From contig JAWKSZ010000007.1 of NCBI GenBank assembly GCA_041402045.1, forward strand, positions 98,078 to 162,077: 64,000 bases of DNA, in the 5' to 3' direction. The DNA comes from JAGQRJ01 sp041402045 (GTDB lineage: Bacteria > Planctomycetota > J058). A program made the position numbers and the translations under genes. The first letter of the stretch is position 1. Each line of letters begins with the position of its first letter. Under the pieces are notes generated by a model that worked only from the letters and a program-made list of their open reading frames with translations, did not search any database and was not told the DNA's origin. Shown here piece after piece: positions 8,318 to 17,782 of the stretch.

Positions 8318-8879
8318 CCGTTCAGTGTAAACGTCTGCCCCCTCAGGCGCCCCTCGCGAGCGCGGACGTAAATTCTTCCAGCCCCAGCCCCAGCCCCTGC
8401 CCCTGCCTTCCTCCGTGCCCGTGTCCGTGAGGCTGTTGGTAGACCGCGTTCACCCTCTGAGCCGGAAGAAGAAGGGAACCGCCAAGGCCGCCAAGGACGC
8501 CAAGGCTCCGCCCTGTCTGCTCCTCCTCCTGGTTGGGAAGTGAGGCAGCAGCAGGACGTCGGTTCACGTCGTGTCTCTTGCCTGCGCGAGGTGACCGAAT
8601 CAGCGGAGCCTTGGCGACCTTGGCGTCCTTGGCGGTTTGGTTTCCTGGTCCTGACGGCGCGGTTTCGCAACGTGCGCATGGGTTCAACCCAGACACGGAA
8701 GCTTCGCCCACACGGGACCGCGCCGGCGGTCGAAATCCGGGGGAGGGGCAAGGGCAGGGGCAGAGGCAGGGGGCTCCGCTGGGACCCTCCGTGCCTTGGG
8801 CGGGGGCGCGGTGTCCATACCCCAGACCGGCCCCCCAGCCGCGGTCCGCCCACTATGATCCCCGCACCCGAGGAGGCGC
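8318..8879. other. Divergent intergenic region filled by repeats
   Basis: This 560-base gap separates the GTPase unit (minus) from the 2089-codon gene (plus) and must contain both promoters. I see no gene in it. Most of it is repeat sequence: a CCCCTG/CCCCAG tract at about 8373-8412, two oppositely oriented family-2 repeats (8478-8511 and 8603-8638) and a reverse-complement-like GGGGCA tract at about 8740-8773. Confidence 0.7.
8478..8638. repeat. Inverted pair of family-2 repeats (9-bp CCTTGGCGN triplets)
   Basis: The copy at 8603-8638 (plus) reads GCGGAG followed by three CCTTGGCG units, each one base apart. The copy at 8478-8511 is the reverse complement of the same design. The spacer is about 90 bases. 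The same pair occurs at 20074-20253. The base between units varies between copies, so these are diverged members of one dispersed family. Confidence 0.8.
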
Positions 8880-11800
8880 ATGACCCGCCACGACACCCCC
8901 CAACACGAGCCCTACGCCCTGGGCGCCGACCGCGACGCCTACCTCGAGCAGCTGATCCCGGGCAGCGACGACCACCGCTACTACACCTGCCTCGAGCTCC
9001 AGCACCAGGGACGGCTGGACGAGGTCCCGGCGCAGCTCGAGCGCTGGATCAGCGACCACGGGCGCGGACAGCGGGTGCGCGAGATCGAGCGGCGGCAGCT
9101 GCTCCTGCGCTGGGACGACGCCTCGCGCGAGACCCTGCGCAGCGAGCTGGGGCTGTCCTTCACCCACCAGCCCGACCTCCCCGGCGCCGAGGCGGTGCTG
9201 CCCACGGCCCTGCCGCCCAAGCTCACCGACGCCGACTGGCTGCTGCAGGAGACCTTCCGCCGCGAGGGGATCCAGGGGCTGAGCGGGCGCGCGCTGGAGC
9301 GGCTGCTGGACCCGGACGTGCGCAAGGTCCTGGGGCGCGGGCTGCAGATCGAGGAGCTGCGGACGCTGCTCCAGCGCCTCGAGCGCCCGGACCACCCGCG
9401 GCTGGTCGAGCTCGTGCTCACCGAGCTCGAGCACAAGCACTCGCGGGGCTTCGGCACGCTGCCGATCCACGGCAAGCTCCTCGCGGCGCAGCTCGAGGCC
9501 CTGGCCGCCAAGCGCCCGAAGCTCCTGGACGACGCCGCCTTCGTGGACCTGAACCTGGTCCAGCTCCAGCCGGGCCCCGACACGGCCTGGGAGCACGACG
9601 CCGCCGAGTACGAGGCCTACCTCGAGCGGCTGTGGGCCTTCGTCGACGGTCTCTCGGGGGCCTTCAACTCGCTCAAGGCCCACGTGCTCTACCACCGCCT
9701 GAGCTTCGACCGCCGCCAGGGGCGCTTCGACCGCACGCGCTTCCTGAGCTACCTGACCCTCCCGCGCCAGACCGGCTACGCGCACCCGGACTACCTGCAG
9801 CGCGAGGACCACAAGCGGGTGATCGCCAAGCTCGGCCAGGACTTTCGCAAGGAGACGCTCCTGCCCCCCGTCCACGACGACGAGGAGCTCGTGCGCCACC
9901 TGTGCGAGCAGGTGTGGCGCGAGGGCGACGAGCTCCCCGGGCTCGAGGAGTCGATCCAGGGCTCGGTGCTCCGCCGCTGGCGCGCGGAGCTCCGGATCCT
10001 CGAGGGCCTGGGCGACGCCGAGGAGAACTACGCGCTCCTGAACGACCCCTCGGGCTACCAGCGGCTCAAGGAGCGGGTGGACCTGGCCTTCGCGCTGGAG
10101 AACCCCGCGCGCTTCGCCGCCGACGCGCCGGTGAGCCTGGCCTACACCGTTAAGAACGTGACCCGGCTCCTGGTCAAGGTGTTCCGGATCAACGCGCTGA
10201 ACTACGCGCTGACCCACGGGCGCGAGGTCGACAGCGACCTCGACCTGGACGGGCTCGTCGCCGCCCGCGAGCGGCTGGTCGAGTTCCCGGACGAAGCCCT
10301 GCGCCGGCGGCGCGAGCAGCTCGAGCTGCCCGAGCTCCAGGAGCCGGGGACCTACGTGGTCGAGCTGATCGGCGGCGGCAAGAGCAGCCGGGCCGTGATC
10401 CGCAAGGGCTGCCTGCGCTTCGTCGAGCGCGTGGGCTCGGCGGGGCACGTGCTCACGATCCTGGACGAGGCCGACCGCCCCCTGCCCGGGGCGAGCGTGT
10501 GGCTCGGGGGTCGGGCCTACCCCGCCGACGGCGAGGGCCAGGTGCGGATCCCGTTCAGCGAGCGCCCGGGGGGGCGCACCGCGATCCTGCGCCACGAGAG
10601 CGTGGTCACCGTCGAGCGCCTGGTGCTGGCCGAGGAGCGCTACGCGCTCCAGGCCGGGTTCCACGTGGGGCGCGAGCAGCTCGTGGCCGAGGGCGAGGCC
10701 GAGGTCCTGGTCCGCGCCCAGCTCACCCTGCGCGACACCCCGGTGAACCTGGAGCACCTCCAGGACGTGACCCTCGAGGTCCAGGCCACCGACCGCGACG
10801 GGACGACCAGCAGCCGCGTCGAGCGCGAGCTGAGCTGGTCGCACACCGGCGAGACGGTCCACGGGTTCAAGGTCCCGGCGCGCCTGGCGCGGGTGACCTT
10901 CGTGCTCCGGGGCACGGTGGAGACGACCGTCGGCGAGCGCCAGGAGCTGACCGCGATCCGCACGCTCTCCCTCAACGGCGTGGAGCAGGAGCCGATCACC
11001 AGCGCCCTGCACCTCCAGCGCACCGACCAGGGCTACGCGCTGCACCTCCTGGGCAAGAACGGCGAGCCGCGGCCGGGGGTCGCGCTGACCGTGCAGCTCT
11101 ACTACCGCGAGCACTCGCTGCGCACGGTGAGCCGGCACAAGACCGACCCCCAGGGCCGGGTGACCCTGGGCGGGCTGCCCCATGTGCTGTTCCTCGACGC
11201 GGAGTGCCCGGCGGCGGGGGCCAGCTCGCGCTGGACCCTGGCGCGGGGGAGCTGGGAGCTGCCCGACGCGCTGCAGGCGGCGGAGGGCGAGCGGCTCGAG
11301 GTCGCGCACCTGGGCGCGGCGACGGAGCCCGCCCGCGACGCCGTGGCGCTGCTCGAGCGCCGCGGCGCGGGCTACCTGCGCGACCTGCGCAGCCTGGTGC
11401 GGCTCGAGGACGGCGCCTGGGTGCTCTCGGGGCTCCCCGCCGGGGACTACGCCCTGACCCTCAAGGAGCCGGGGAAGACGATCCCGATCCGGATCACCCG
11501 GGGGAGCACGGTCGCGGGCTGGGCGGTGGGCCAAAAGCGCCAGCTCGAGCGCTCCCCCGCGCGCCGGGTGCGGATCGCCGAGGGCCGGTGCGACGGGTCG
11601 ACGGTGCGGTTCCGTGTGGCCAACGCCGGCCCCCAGACCCGGGTGCACCTGCTCGCCACGCGCTTCGTGCCCCAAGCCCAGGCCGCCGACCGCCTGGCGC
11701 TGGGCGCCGCGGCGCTGCGCCGCACCGAGGTCAGCCCGCTGCTCTCCGACTACCAGAACGGGCGCGAGCTCGGCGACGAGTACCGCTACGTGCTCGACCG

Positions 11801-14800
11801 CCAGCTCGAGCCCCAGTTCCCGGGGCACCTGCTCACCCGCCCGGGACTCCTGCTCAACCCCTGGGCGCGCCAGGACACCTCGACCGAGCTCCAGGACGCC
11901 AAGGGCGGCGGCGCCTTCGGCAGCGCCAAGAAGCGCAAGAGCCGTGAGGCCCGGGCGGAGAAGCCCCCGGCCCCCGAGCCCGAGGGCCCGTCGGGCGACC
12001 GGCTGTGCTTCGACTTCCTCGCGGAGCCCGGGCGCCTGCGGGCGAACCTGCGCCCCGACGCCGAGGGCTGGGTGGAGCTCGCGCGCAGCGAGCTCCAGGG
12101 TCACACCCTCGTGCGCGCGGTGGCGGTCGACCCCCGCGGCGTGGCCGCGGGCGAGGTCGCGCTCCCAGACGCCCCGCTGCCGACCAAGGACCTGCGTCAG
12201 CTCCTCGACTTCGACGCCGCGACCCCCTACGCCCAGCGGCGCGAGGTCGACGTGCTCCAGGCCGGCGAGCGGCTGGTGATCGAGGACCTCGCCACCGCCG
12301 ACATGGAGCGCTACGACACCCTGCGCCGGGTGTTCGACTACTTCCTCGCCCAGGGCGGGGCGCCGGAGCTCGCGGAGTTCGAGTTCCTCCTGCGCTGGCC
12401 CCAGCTCTCCCAGGACGAGCAGCGCGAGCGCTACGGCAAGTACGCCTGCCACGAGCTGCACCTGTTCCTGTTCCGCAAGGACCCGCGCTTCTTCGACGGC
12501 GTGGTGCGCTCCTACCTGCAGAACAAGCTGCACAAGACCTTCCTCGATCGCTGGCTGCTGGGCGAGGACCTCGGCCGCTACCGGCGGAGCTGGGCCTACG
12601 GGGAGCTCAACACCCTGGAGCGGATCCTGCTCGGGCGCCGCGGCGGCGGCGACGCGGTGGCGCGGCAGGTCGGCGAGGCGAGCGACCTCGACCCCCGGGA
12701 CCCGGACGCCGAGGCGAGCTGGTTCCGCGCGGCGCTGGGGAGTCGCGGGCTGGCCGAGGACGACCTCGGCTTCGCCGCGGCCAAGCAGGTCGCGGTCAAG
12801 GCCAAGATGGACAGCATGGACCTCTCGGTCTCGCGCCGCTCGCGGCGGTCGTCGGCCGTCCCCGCAGCCAAGGCCATGGCCATGAGCATGGCGCCGCCGC
12901 CGGCCCCGGCGCCGCGCATGGACCGCAGCGAGTCCATGCTCTCCGCGGGCGCCGCCATGCCCATGGAGTCCATGGAGGAGGCCCTGTCCGAGGACTACTT
13001 CGACATGGACGAGATGGAGGTCGCGGACGAGGCCTGGGACGACGACGACGTCGAGCGCGAGCGCGCGATCTCGCTCTACCGGGCGCCGGAGAAGACCCAG
13101 GAGCTGGCCGAACAGAACTACTACCGGGTCCACCTCCGCGAGCAGGGTCCGGGGCTGATCTCGCCGAACGCGTTCTGGGCCGACTTCGCCCGGCACCAGG
13201 ACGGGCCGTTCACCTCGCCCCACTTCGTGCGCGCCACCGAGAGCCTGAACGAAATGCTCTGCGCGCTGGCGGTCCTGGACCTGCCCTTCGAAGCGGCGGC
13301 CCCTGACGTGAGCTTCGCCGAGGGGCGCTGCACGCTCACCGCCAAGAGCCCGCTGGTCGTGTTCCACGAGGAGATCAAGCCGACCCAGGTCGCCGCGGAG
13401 CCGGTGCCGATCCTCGTCAGCCAGAACTTCTTCCGCGCCGACGACCGCTACCGCTACGACGACGACGGCGAGCGCCGCGACAACTACGTGCGCGACGAGT
13501 TCCTGACCCACGTGGTCTACCTGGCTCAGGTCGTGCTCACGAACCCCACCAGCTCGCCGCAGAAGCTGGAGCTGCTCCTGCAGATCCCGCGCGGCGCGAT
13601 CCCGGTCTCCGCCGGGTTCAAGACCCGCGGGCGCGCGCTCTACCTCAGCCCGTATCAGACCGAGTCCGTGGAGTTCGCCTTCTACTTCCCCGCCCCGGGC
13701 GAGTTCCCCTACTACCCGGCCCACGTGGCCAAGGACGAGGCGCTGGTCGCCCGGGCCGAGGCCGGCGTGCTCACGGTGGTGGTCACCCCGAGCAAGGTCG
13801 ACGAGACCTCCTGGGAATACGTGAGCCAGCAGGGGACCCTGGACCAGGTGCTCGGCTACCTGGACGGGCACAACCTGGGGCGGATCGACCTCACGCGCCT
13901 GGCCTGGCGGCTCAAGGAGCGCGCGGCCTACGAGCGGATCCTCGGCGCCCTCGAGCAGCGCCTGACCTACGAGCCGCTGCTCTGGTCCTACGCGCTGCAC
14001 CACGGCGACACCGAGCGCGCCGCGGAGTGGCTCAAGCACCGCGACGACGTGGTCCAGAGCCTGGGCGCCGCCTTCGTCTCGCCCTGGCTGCAGCTGGACC
14101 CGGTCGAGCGCCGGACCTACGAGCACCTGGAGTACGAGCCCCTGATCAACGCCCGGGCGCACCCCCTGGGCGGGCAGCGCGCGATCCTGAACGACCGCTT
14201 CGCCGCGCACTACCGCGCCTTCCTCCAGCGCCTGCGCTACCACCCCCAGCTCGACGACCGCGACTGGCTCGAGGCCACGGTCTACCTCCTGCTCCAGGAC
14301 CGGATCGCCGAGGCCCTCGAGGCCCTGGCGCGGGTCGAGACGGGGCGGGTCGAGGCGGGGCTCCAGCTCGACTACCTGCGGGCCTACCTCGCGTTCTTCA
14401 CCCGCGAGCTCGAGCGCGCCGAGCGGATCGCCAAGCTCCACGAGGACCACCCGGTGCCCCGCTGGCGCGAGCGCTTCGAGCGCGTGCTCGCGCATATCCG
14501 CGAGGCCGAGGGCGCCGCGCCGGTCGAGGGGGACCCCCGGGACCGCGACCAGCGCCAGGAGGCTCAGGCGTCCCGCGAGCCGGCCTTCGAGCTCGAGGTC
14601 TCGAGCGAGGGCGCCCGGGTCACGAGCCGGAACCTGGAGGCGCTGACCCTGAACCTCTACCGCATGGACATAGAGCTCCTGTTCTCGCGCCAGCCCTTCG
14701 TGCAGCAGGAGACCGAGCAGTTCTCCTTCGTCGAGCCCAACCACACGGAGACCCTGCGCCTGGACCCCAGCGGGGAGACGCGGGTCGCGTTGCCCGCGGC

Positions 14801-15149
14801 CCTCGACGGGCAGAACCTGGTGGTCGAGCTCGTGGGCGCCGGGCGCCGCGAGGCCAAGGTGCACTACGCCAACCGCCTCAGTGTGCAGCTCGCCCAGGGC
14901 ATGGGGCAGTTGAGCGTGGCCGCCCGGGAGGACGGGACGCCGGTGGTCGGGGCCTACGTGAAGGTCTACACCCGGCGCTCGGGGGGGGACACCCGCTTCT
15001 ACAAGGACGGCTACACGGACCACCGCGGGCGCTTCGACTACGCGTCCCTGAGCACCGACGACCTCGACGGCGCGGAGCGCTTCGCGATCCTGGTGCTCTC
15101 CAGCGAGCGCGGCGCGGTGATCCGCGAGGCCTCGCCCCCCAGCCGTTAG
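8880..15149 (+). CDS. Giant 2089-residue protein with Ig/macroglobulin-like modules
   Basis: I do not recognise a named family. The start is supported by AGGAGG at 8871-8876. There is no signal peptide or membrane segment, so it may be cytoplasmic. Residues 1-420 are mostly helical and charged. From about 440 there are repeated beta-rich segments of the carboxypeptidase-regulatory or MG2 type (for example VLTILDEADRPLPGASVWLG and SALHLQRTDQGYALHLLG), the building blocks of alpha-2-macroglobulin-like proteins. Residues about 1300-1395 form a Met-, Ala-, Pro- and Asp-rich linker. A helical repeat region follows (about 1600-1870). The C-terminus (from about 1900) is again beta-rich, ending in a carboxypeptidase-regulatory-like module (GYTDHRGRFDYASLS). 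A Nudix gene follows 13 bases later. Confidence 0.8.
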   Translation: MTRHDTPQHEPYALGADRDAYLEQLIPGSDDHRYYTCLELQHQGRLDEVPAQLERWISDHGRGQRVREIERRQLLLRWDDASRETLRSELGLSFTHQPDLPGAEAVLPTALPPKLTDADWLLQETFRREGIQGLSGRALERLLDPDVRKVLGRGLQIEELRTLLQRLERPDHPRLVELVLTELEHKHSRGFGTLPIHGKLLAAQLEALAAKRPKLLDDAAFVDLNLVQLQPGPDTAWEHDAAEYEAYLERLWAFVDGLSGAFNSLKAHVLYHRLSFDRRQGRFDRTRFLSYLTLPRQTGYAHPDYLQREDHKRVIAKLGQDFRKETLLPPVHDDEELVRHLCEQVWREGDELPGLEESIQGSVLRRWRAELRILEGLGDAEENYALLNDPSGYQRLKERVDLAFALENPARFAADAPVSLAYTVKNVTRLLVKVFRINALNYALTHGREVDSDLDLDGLVAARERLVEFPDEALRRRREQLELPELQEPGTYVVELIGGGKSSRAVIRKGCLRFVERVGSAGHVLTILDEADRPLPGASVWLGGRAYPADGEGQVRIPFSERPGGRTAILRHESVVTVERLVLAEERYALQAGFHVGREQLVAEGEAEVLVRAQLTLRDTPVNLEHLQDVTLEVQATDRDGTTSSRVERELSWSHTGETVHGFKVPARLARVTFVLRGTVETTVGERQELTAIRTLSLNGVEQEPITSALHLQRTDQGYALHLLGKNGEPRPGVALTVQLYYREHSLRTVSRHKTDPQGRVTLGGLPHVLFLDAECPAAGASSRWTLARGSWELPDALQAAEGERLEVAHLGAATEPARDAVALLERRGAGYLRDLRSLVRLEDGAWVLSGLPAGDYALTLKEPGKTIPIRITRGSTVAGWAVGQKRQLERSPARRVRIAEGRCDGSTVRFRVANAGPQTRVHLLATRFVPQAQAADRLALGAAALRRTEVSPLLSDYQNGRELGDEYRYVLDRQLEPQFPGHLLTRPGLLLNPWARQDTSTELQDAKGGGAFGSAKKRKSREARAEKPPAPEPEGPSGDRLCFDFLAEPGRLRANLRPDAEGWVELARSELQGHTLVRAVAVDPRGVAAGEVALPDAPLPTKDLRQLLDFDAATPYAQRREVDVLQAGERLVIEDLATADMERYDTLRRVFDYFLAQGGAPELAEFEFLLRWPQLSQDEQRERYGKYACHELHLFLFRKDPRFFDGVVRSYLQNKLHKTFLDRWLLGEDLGRYRRSWAYGELNTLERILLGRRGGGDAVARQVGEASDLDPRDPDAEASWFRAALGSRGLAEDDLGFAAAKQVAVKAKMDSMDLSVSRRSRRSSAVPAAKAMAMSMAPPPAPAPRMDRSESMLSAGAAMPMESMEEALSEDYFDMDEMEVADEAWDDDDVERERAISLYRAPEKTQELAEQNYYRVHLREQGPGLISPNAFWADFARHQDGPFTSPHFVRATESLNEMLCALAVLDLPFEAAAPDVSFAEGRCTLTAKSPLVVFHEEIKPTQVAAEPVPILVSQNFFRADDRYRYDDDGERRDNYVRDEFLTHVVYLAQVVLTNPTSSPQKLELLLQIPRGAIPVSAGFKTRGRALYLSPYQTESVEFAFYFPAPGEFPYYPAHVAKDEALVARAEAGVLTVVVTPSKVDETSWEYVSQQGTLDQVLGYLDGHNLGRIDLTRLAWRLKERAAYERILGALEQRLTYEPLLWSYALHHGDTERAAEWLKHRDDVVQSLGAAFVSPWLQLDPVERRTYEHLEYEPLINARAHPLGGQRAILNDRFAAHYRAFLQRLRYHPQLDDRDWLEATVYLLLQDRIAEALEALARVETGRVEAGLQLDYLRAYLAFFTRELERAERIAKLHEDHPVPRWRERFERVLAHIREAEGAAPVEGDPRDRDQRQEAQASREPAFELEVSSEGARVTSRNLEALTLNLYRMDIELLFSRQPFVQQETEQFSFVEPNHTETLRLDPSGETRVALPAALDGQNLVVELVGAGRREAKVHYANRLSVQLAQGMGQLSVAAREDGTPVVGAYVKVYTRRSGGDTRFYKDGYTDHRGRFDYASLSTDDLDGAERFAILVLSSERGAVIREASPPSR

Positions 15150-15162
15150 CGAAGGAGCTCGC

Positions 15163-15712
15163 GTGCAGCCCTCCACCCGGGACGCGCTCCTGGACCTGCT
15201 CCAGGACCACGTCGCCGCAGACGCCGACGAGGCGACCGACCTCGCGCGGATCCGCGCCCTGATCCTTGAGAGCGCGGCGCCCACCTCCCGCGATCAGTTC
15301 GCGCCGGGGCACCTCACCGCGAGCGCGGTGCTCGTGGACCCGGCCCGGGAGCGCACGCTCCTGATCAAGCACCGGAAGCTCGGGCTCTGGCTCCAGCCCG
15401 GCGGGCACTTCGAGCCCGACGAGGTCGTCCCCGCCGCCGCCGCGCTGCGGGAGGTCCAGGAGGAGACTGGCCTCGCGGGCCGGGCCCTGGAGCTCCTCGA
15501 CGTGGACGTGCACGCGATCCCCGCGCGCAAGCAGGACCCGGCCCACGAACACTTCGACCTGCGCTTCCTGGTCGAGGTCCCCCTAGCGGCGCCTTCGCCG
15601 GCGACGGCGCCGACGCCGTGCGCTGGCTGCGCCCGAGGAGTTCGCCGACTACGACCTCGACCCGGGGCTGCGCCGCGCCCTGAGCAAGATCGCCTGGGCG
15701 GAGGCGCGCTGA
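15163..15712 (+). CDS. Nudix hydrolase, apparently frameshifted
   Basis: Nudix hydrolases cleave nucleoside diphosphates linked to another moiety. The Nudix box is clear (GGHFEPDE, then ALREVQEETGL, about residues 77-101), with one residue more between the Glu and REV than the textbook motif, as in a common GGH-type subfamily. A strand preceding it (LLIKHRKLGLWLQPGG) fits the fold. The open frame leaves homology after VEVPLA near 15585. The expected continuation is in another frame (GDGADAVRWLRP), and after a second shift near 15635 in a third (EEFADYDLDPGLRRALSKIA) ending at TGA 15710-15712. Read straight, the frame runs to 15744 with an implausible tail. Two missing or extra bases in G/C-rich sequence explain this. 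The stop in the restored frame is 1 base before the next start. Confidence 0.75.
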
Positions 15713-15713
15713 C

Positions 15714-16244
15714 GTGCTGCACGTGGCCTTCCTGCGCGGCATGAACCTCGGCAAGCGCCGGATCAAGAACCCCGAGCTGTGCGCGGCCTTCGCGGCGATC
15801 GGCTGCGAGGACGTGGCTGCCTTCCTCGCCAGCGGGAACGTGGTGTTCCGCGCACAGGGCAAGGGGGCGGCGCTCGCGCAGCGGATCGCCGAGGGTCTCG
15901 AAGCGCAGCTCGGCTACCCCGTGCCGACCTTCCTGCGCAGCGCCAAGGAGGTGCGCGCGCTCGCCGCCGCGGCGCCCTTCGAGGAGCCCGCCACGCCCCG
16001 GGGCAAGCTCCAGGTGGCGTTCCTGGCGGAGCCCGCCAGCGCCGCGGCGAAGCGCGTCGTGCGGAACCTGCAGTCGGACGCCGACTGGCTGACCGTCGAC
16101 GGCCGCGAGCTCTACTGGTGGCCCCAGGGCGGCCTCTCGCAGTCCACCCTCAACCTCGAGGCCCTCGAGCGCGCCCTGGGCGCGTTCACGATCCGCACCC
16201 ACGCCACCGTGCAGCGGCTGACGGCGAAGTACCTCGCGGACTGA
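15714..16244 (+). CDS. DUF1697 family protein
   Basis: Protein of 176 residues, the normal length for DUF1697. The family signature is visible at the N-terminus (HVAFLRGMNLGKRRI, then ASGNVVF), and the C-terminus has TATVRN-like motifs recast as RTHATVQRLTAKY. The family is widespread, has a ferredoxin-like fold and no proven function. The GTG start at 15714 lies one base after the restored stop of the Nudix gene, so the two probably form an operon behind the 2089-codon gene. Confidence 0.9.
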   Translation: MLHVAFLRGMNLGKRRIKNPELCAAFAAIGCEDVAAFLASGNVVFRAQGKGAALAQRIAEGLEAQLGYPVPTFLRSAKEVRALAAAAPFEEPATPRGKLQVAFLAEPASAAAKRVVRNLQSDADWLTVDGRELYWWPQGGLSQSTLNLEALERALGAFTIRTHATVQRLTAKYLAD

Positions 16245-16691
16245 GGCGTCGCCTCGGCGGCGCGCAGTCGTTGCCTCCGCCGATCCGGTCACCGCAGCGC
16301 TGCCGCGGCGCTCCGCTGGAGTCGGATACGTGTCGCGGATGGGATGGGCGCAGGCAAGCTGCGCCCCTGCAGCAGAGGGCGATCGCCTCGCGACGCGCTC
16401 CGCTGGAGTCGAACCCGTGTCGCGGCCGGGTCCCGACAGCAGAGGGCGATCGCCGCCGTCCAGGCGTGCCTCCGTAGGGGCGCAGCTTGCCTGCGCCCAT
16501 CCTACCCCCGCAGCGGTTACGCGCTGTGTGGAGCTCCGCAGGAAGCGGACACGGTGCCTGCGAGACAGGGCTGTCCCGCACAGCCCCCCAGGGCGTCTCA
16601 CGGGGCTCGATAAGCCCCGGAGCCTCGGTTGGCGTAGGAGTTGCACGAAGGAGGGCAACCATCCTCGAACCCGAACCCGCAGGAGGCTCCC
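16245..16691. other. Intergenic region holding family-1 repeats
   Basis: No gene is visible here. Besides the inverted family-1 pair there are two further direct repeats: GCGCTCCGCTGGAGTCG at about 16309 and again at about 16400, each followed within a few bases by CGTGTCGCGG, and AGCAGAGGGCGATCGCC at 16371 and about 16438. The region ends in AGGAGG (16681-16686), the ribosome binding site of the next gene. Confidence 0.65.
16340..16504. repeat. Second inverted pair of family-1 REP-like repeats
   Basis: Copies at 16340-16370 (plus) and 16473-16504 (minus) match the 3201-3386 pair almost base for base, including the GGGCGCAG/CTGCGCCC hairpin. The distance between copies (about 100 bases of spacer) and their relative orientation are also similar, but the spacer sequence is not, so the pair itself is the conserved unit. 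Confidence 0.8.
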
Positions 16692-17192
16692 TTGCGCACC
16701 CTGAACCCCCACGACTTCCGCGACGAGCTCGACGGCTTCTCCGTCGGCTTCCTCTGCACCCACATTCCCGACGCGGGCTTGACCGCGCGGCCCATGCGCC
16801 TGCTCGGCAAGCTCGAGGGCGACGACCGGCTGTGGTTCGCCACCAGCCTCAAGTCGCCGAAGATCGCCGACCTCAGCGCCGACCCCGAGGTGTGCGTCAC
16901 CTTCCAGGACGGCGCGCGCTACGCCACGATCTCCGGCGAGGCCGAGATCGTGATCTCCCCCGACAAGGCGATCGAGCTCTGGAGCGAGTCGCTGCGGATC
17001 TGGTTCCCCGACGGCGCGCGCTCCGAGGACCTGGCCCTGGTCGCCGTCTCCCCCTGGAGCGGCGAGCTGTGGGACATGAGCGGGGTGGTGCGCAAGCTGC
17101 GCTTCGCCCTCGCCGCCAGCCGCGCCTACTTCACCGGCGAGGCCGTGTCCGACGACGCCCTGGACCACGCGCGCATGCAGCTCGTGGAGTAA
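16692..17192 (+). CDS. Pyridoxamine 5'-phosphate oxidase-like flavin-binding protein
   Basis: Protein of 166 residues of the general stress protein 26 type, a split-barrel fold that usually binds FMN or F420. Typical features are the early strand TARPMRLLG, WFATSLKSPKIADLSADP and VCVTFQDGARYATISGEA, and a Trp-Phe-Pro-Asp-Gly segment. Members act on flavin-linked redox reactions, but most are uncharacterised, and the residues needed for PLP synthesis are not obvious. I chose TTG 16692 because AGGAGG lies 5 bases upstream; an in-frame ATG at 16641 has no such site. A hemerythrin gene follows 39 bases downstream, hinting at a shared redox or oxygen-related role. Confidence 0.85.
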   Translation: MRTLNPHDFRDELDGFSVGFLCTHIPDAGLTARPMRLLGKLEGDDRLWFATSLKSPKIADLSADPEVCVTFQDGARYATISGEAEIVISPDKAIELWSESLRIWFPDGARSEDLALVAVSPWSGELWDMSGVVRKLRFALAASRAYFTGEAVSDDALDHARMQLVE

Positions 17193-17231
17193 GCCCGACG
17201 CCGCCCCCCTGACCGAGAGGACCCACCCCCC

Positions 17232-17675
17232 ATGACCGACCTACGCACCCACCTCAGCCTCGACCACCTGCGGACCATGACCCGGGTGGATCACCTGCTC
17301 GACTCCCCCGAGGCTGGGGTCCGCAGCGACGTGCTCAGCGCGCTGCGCCAAGAGCTGTCCGCCCACCACCAGGCCGAGCAGGAGGTCGTGTACTCGGCCC
17401 TCGCCCGCCGCGGCGGCGAAGCCGAGCTCCTGGCCCTGGAGGGCCAGGAGGAGCACGAGCTCCTCGAGCGCATCCTGCTCAGCCTGGCCTCGAGCGGGAA
17501 GAAGGACGCGCCTCGCTGGACCGCGCGCTGCCGCATGCTCAAGGCCTACCTTCAGCACCACTTCGAGGAGGAGGAGCGCGAGGTGTTCGACCTCCTGGGC
17601 AGGATCTTCACCCAGCGCGAGCTGGACGACCTCGGGCTCATGTTCGAGGGAGCCAAGCAAGTGCTCATACACTGA
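17232..17675 (+). CDS. Hemerythrin HHE domain protein
   Basis: Protein of 147 residues, a single four-helix hemerythrin-like domain that should bind a non-haem di-iron centre. Candidate ligands are H12 (in LSLDHLR), the His pair and Glu in SAHHQAEQEVVY (residues 44-54), H75 in EEHELLERI and the His pair with Glu in LQHHFEEEEREVFD (107-120). Proteins of this kind sense or store oxygen, NO or iron. The spacing resembles stress-related HHE proteins rather than oxygen-carrying hemerythrin. It follows the flavin-binding protein gene by 39 bases, probably in one transcript. Confidence 0.88.
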   Translation: MTDLRTHLSLDHLRTMTRVDHLLDSPEAGVRSDVLSALRQELSAHHQAEQEVVYSALARRGGEAELLALEGQEEHELLERILLSLASSGKKDAPRWTARCRMLKAYLQHHFEEEEREVFDLLGRIFTQRELDDLGLMFEGAKQVLIH

Positions 17676-17782
17676 CGCACCGCTCACCCTCTATGCTCCT
17701 TGCGCCGCGGCGCCTCCCCCGGAGGCCCGCGGCGCGCCTCGTGTGGGGTGTCTGCCGGCGGCGGGCGGTGCGACACTCCGGC

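Noticed and set aside
8853..15284. 2143-codon open frame on the minus strand opposite the giant gene
   Set aside because: It mirrors the plus-strand gene and is Ala/Gly/Arg/Val-rich with no domain. The plus strand has a ribosome binding site and normal protein composition.
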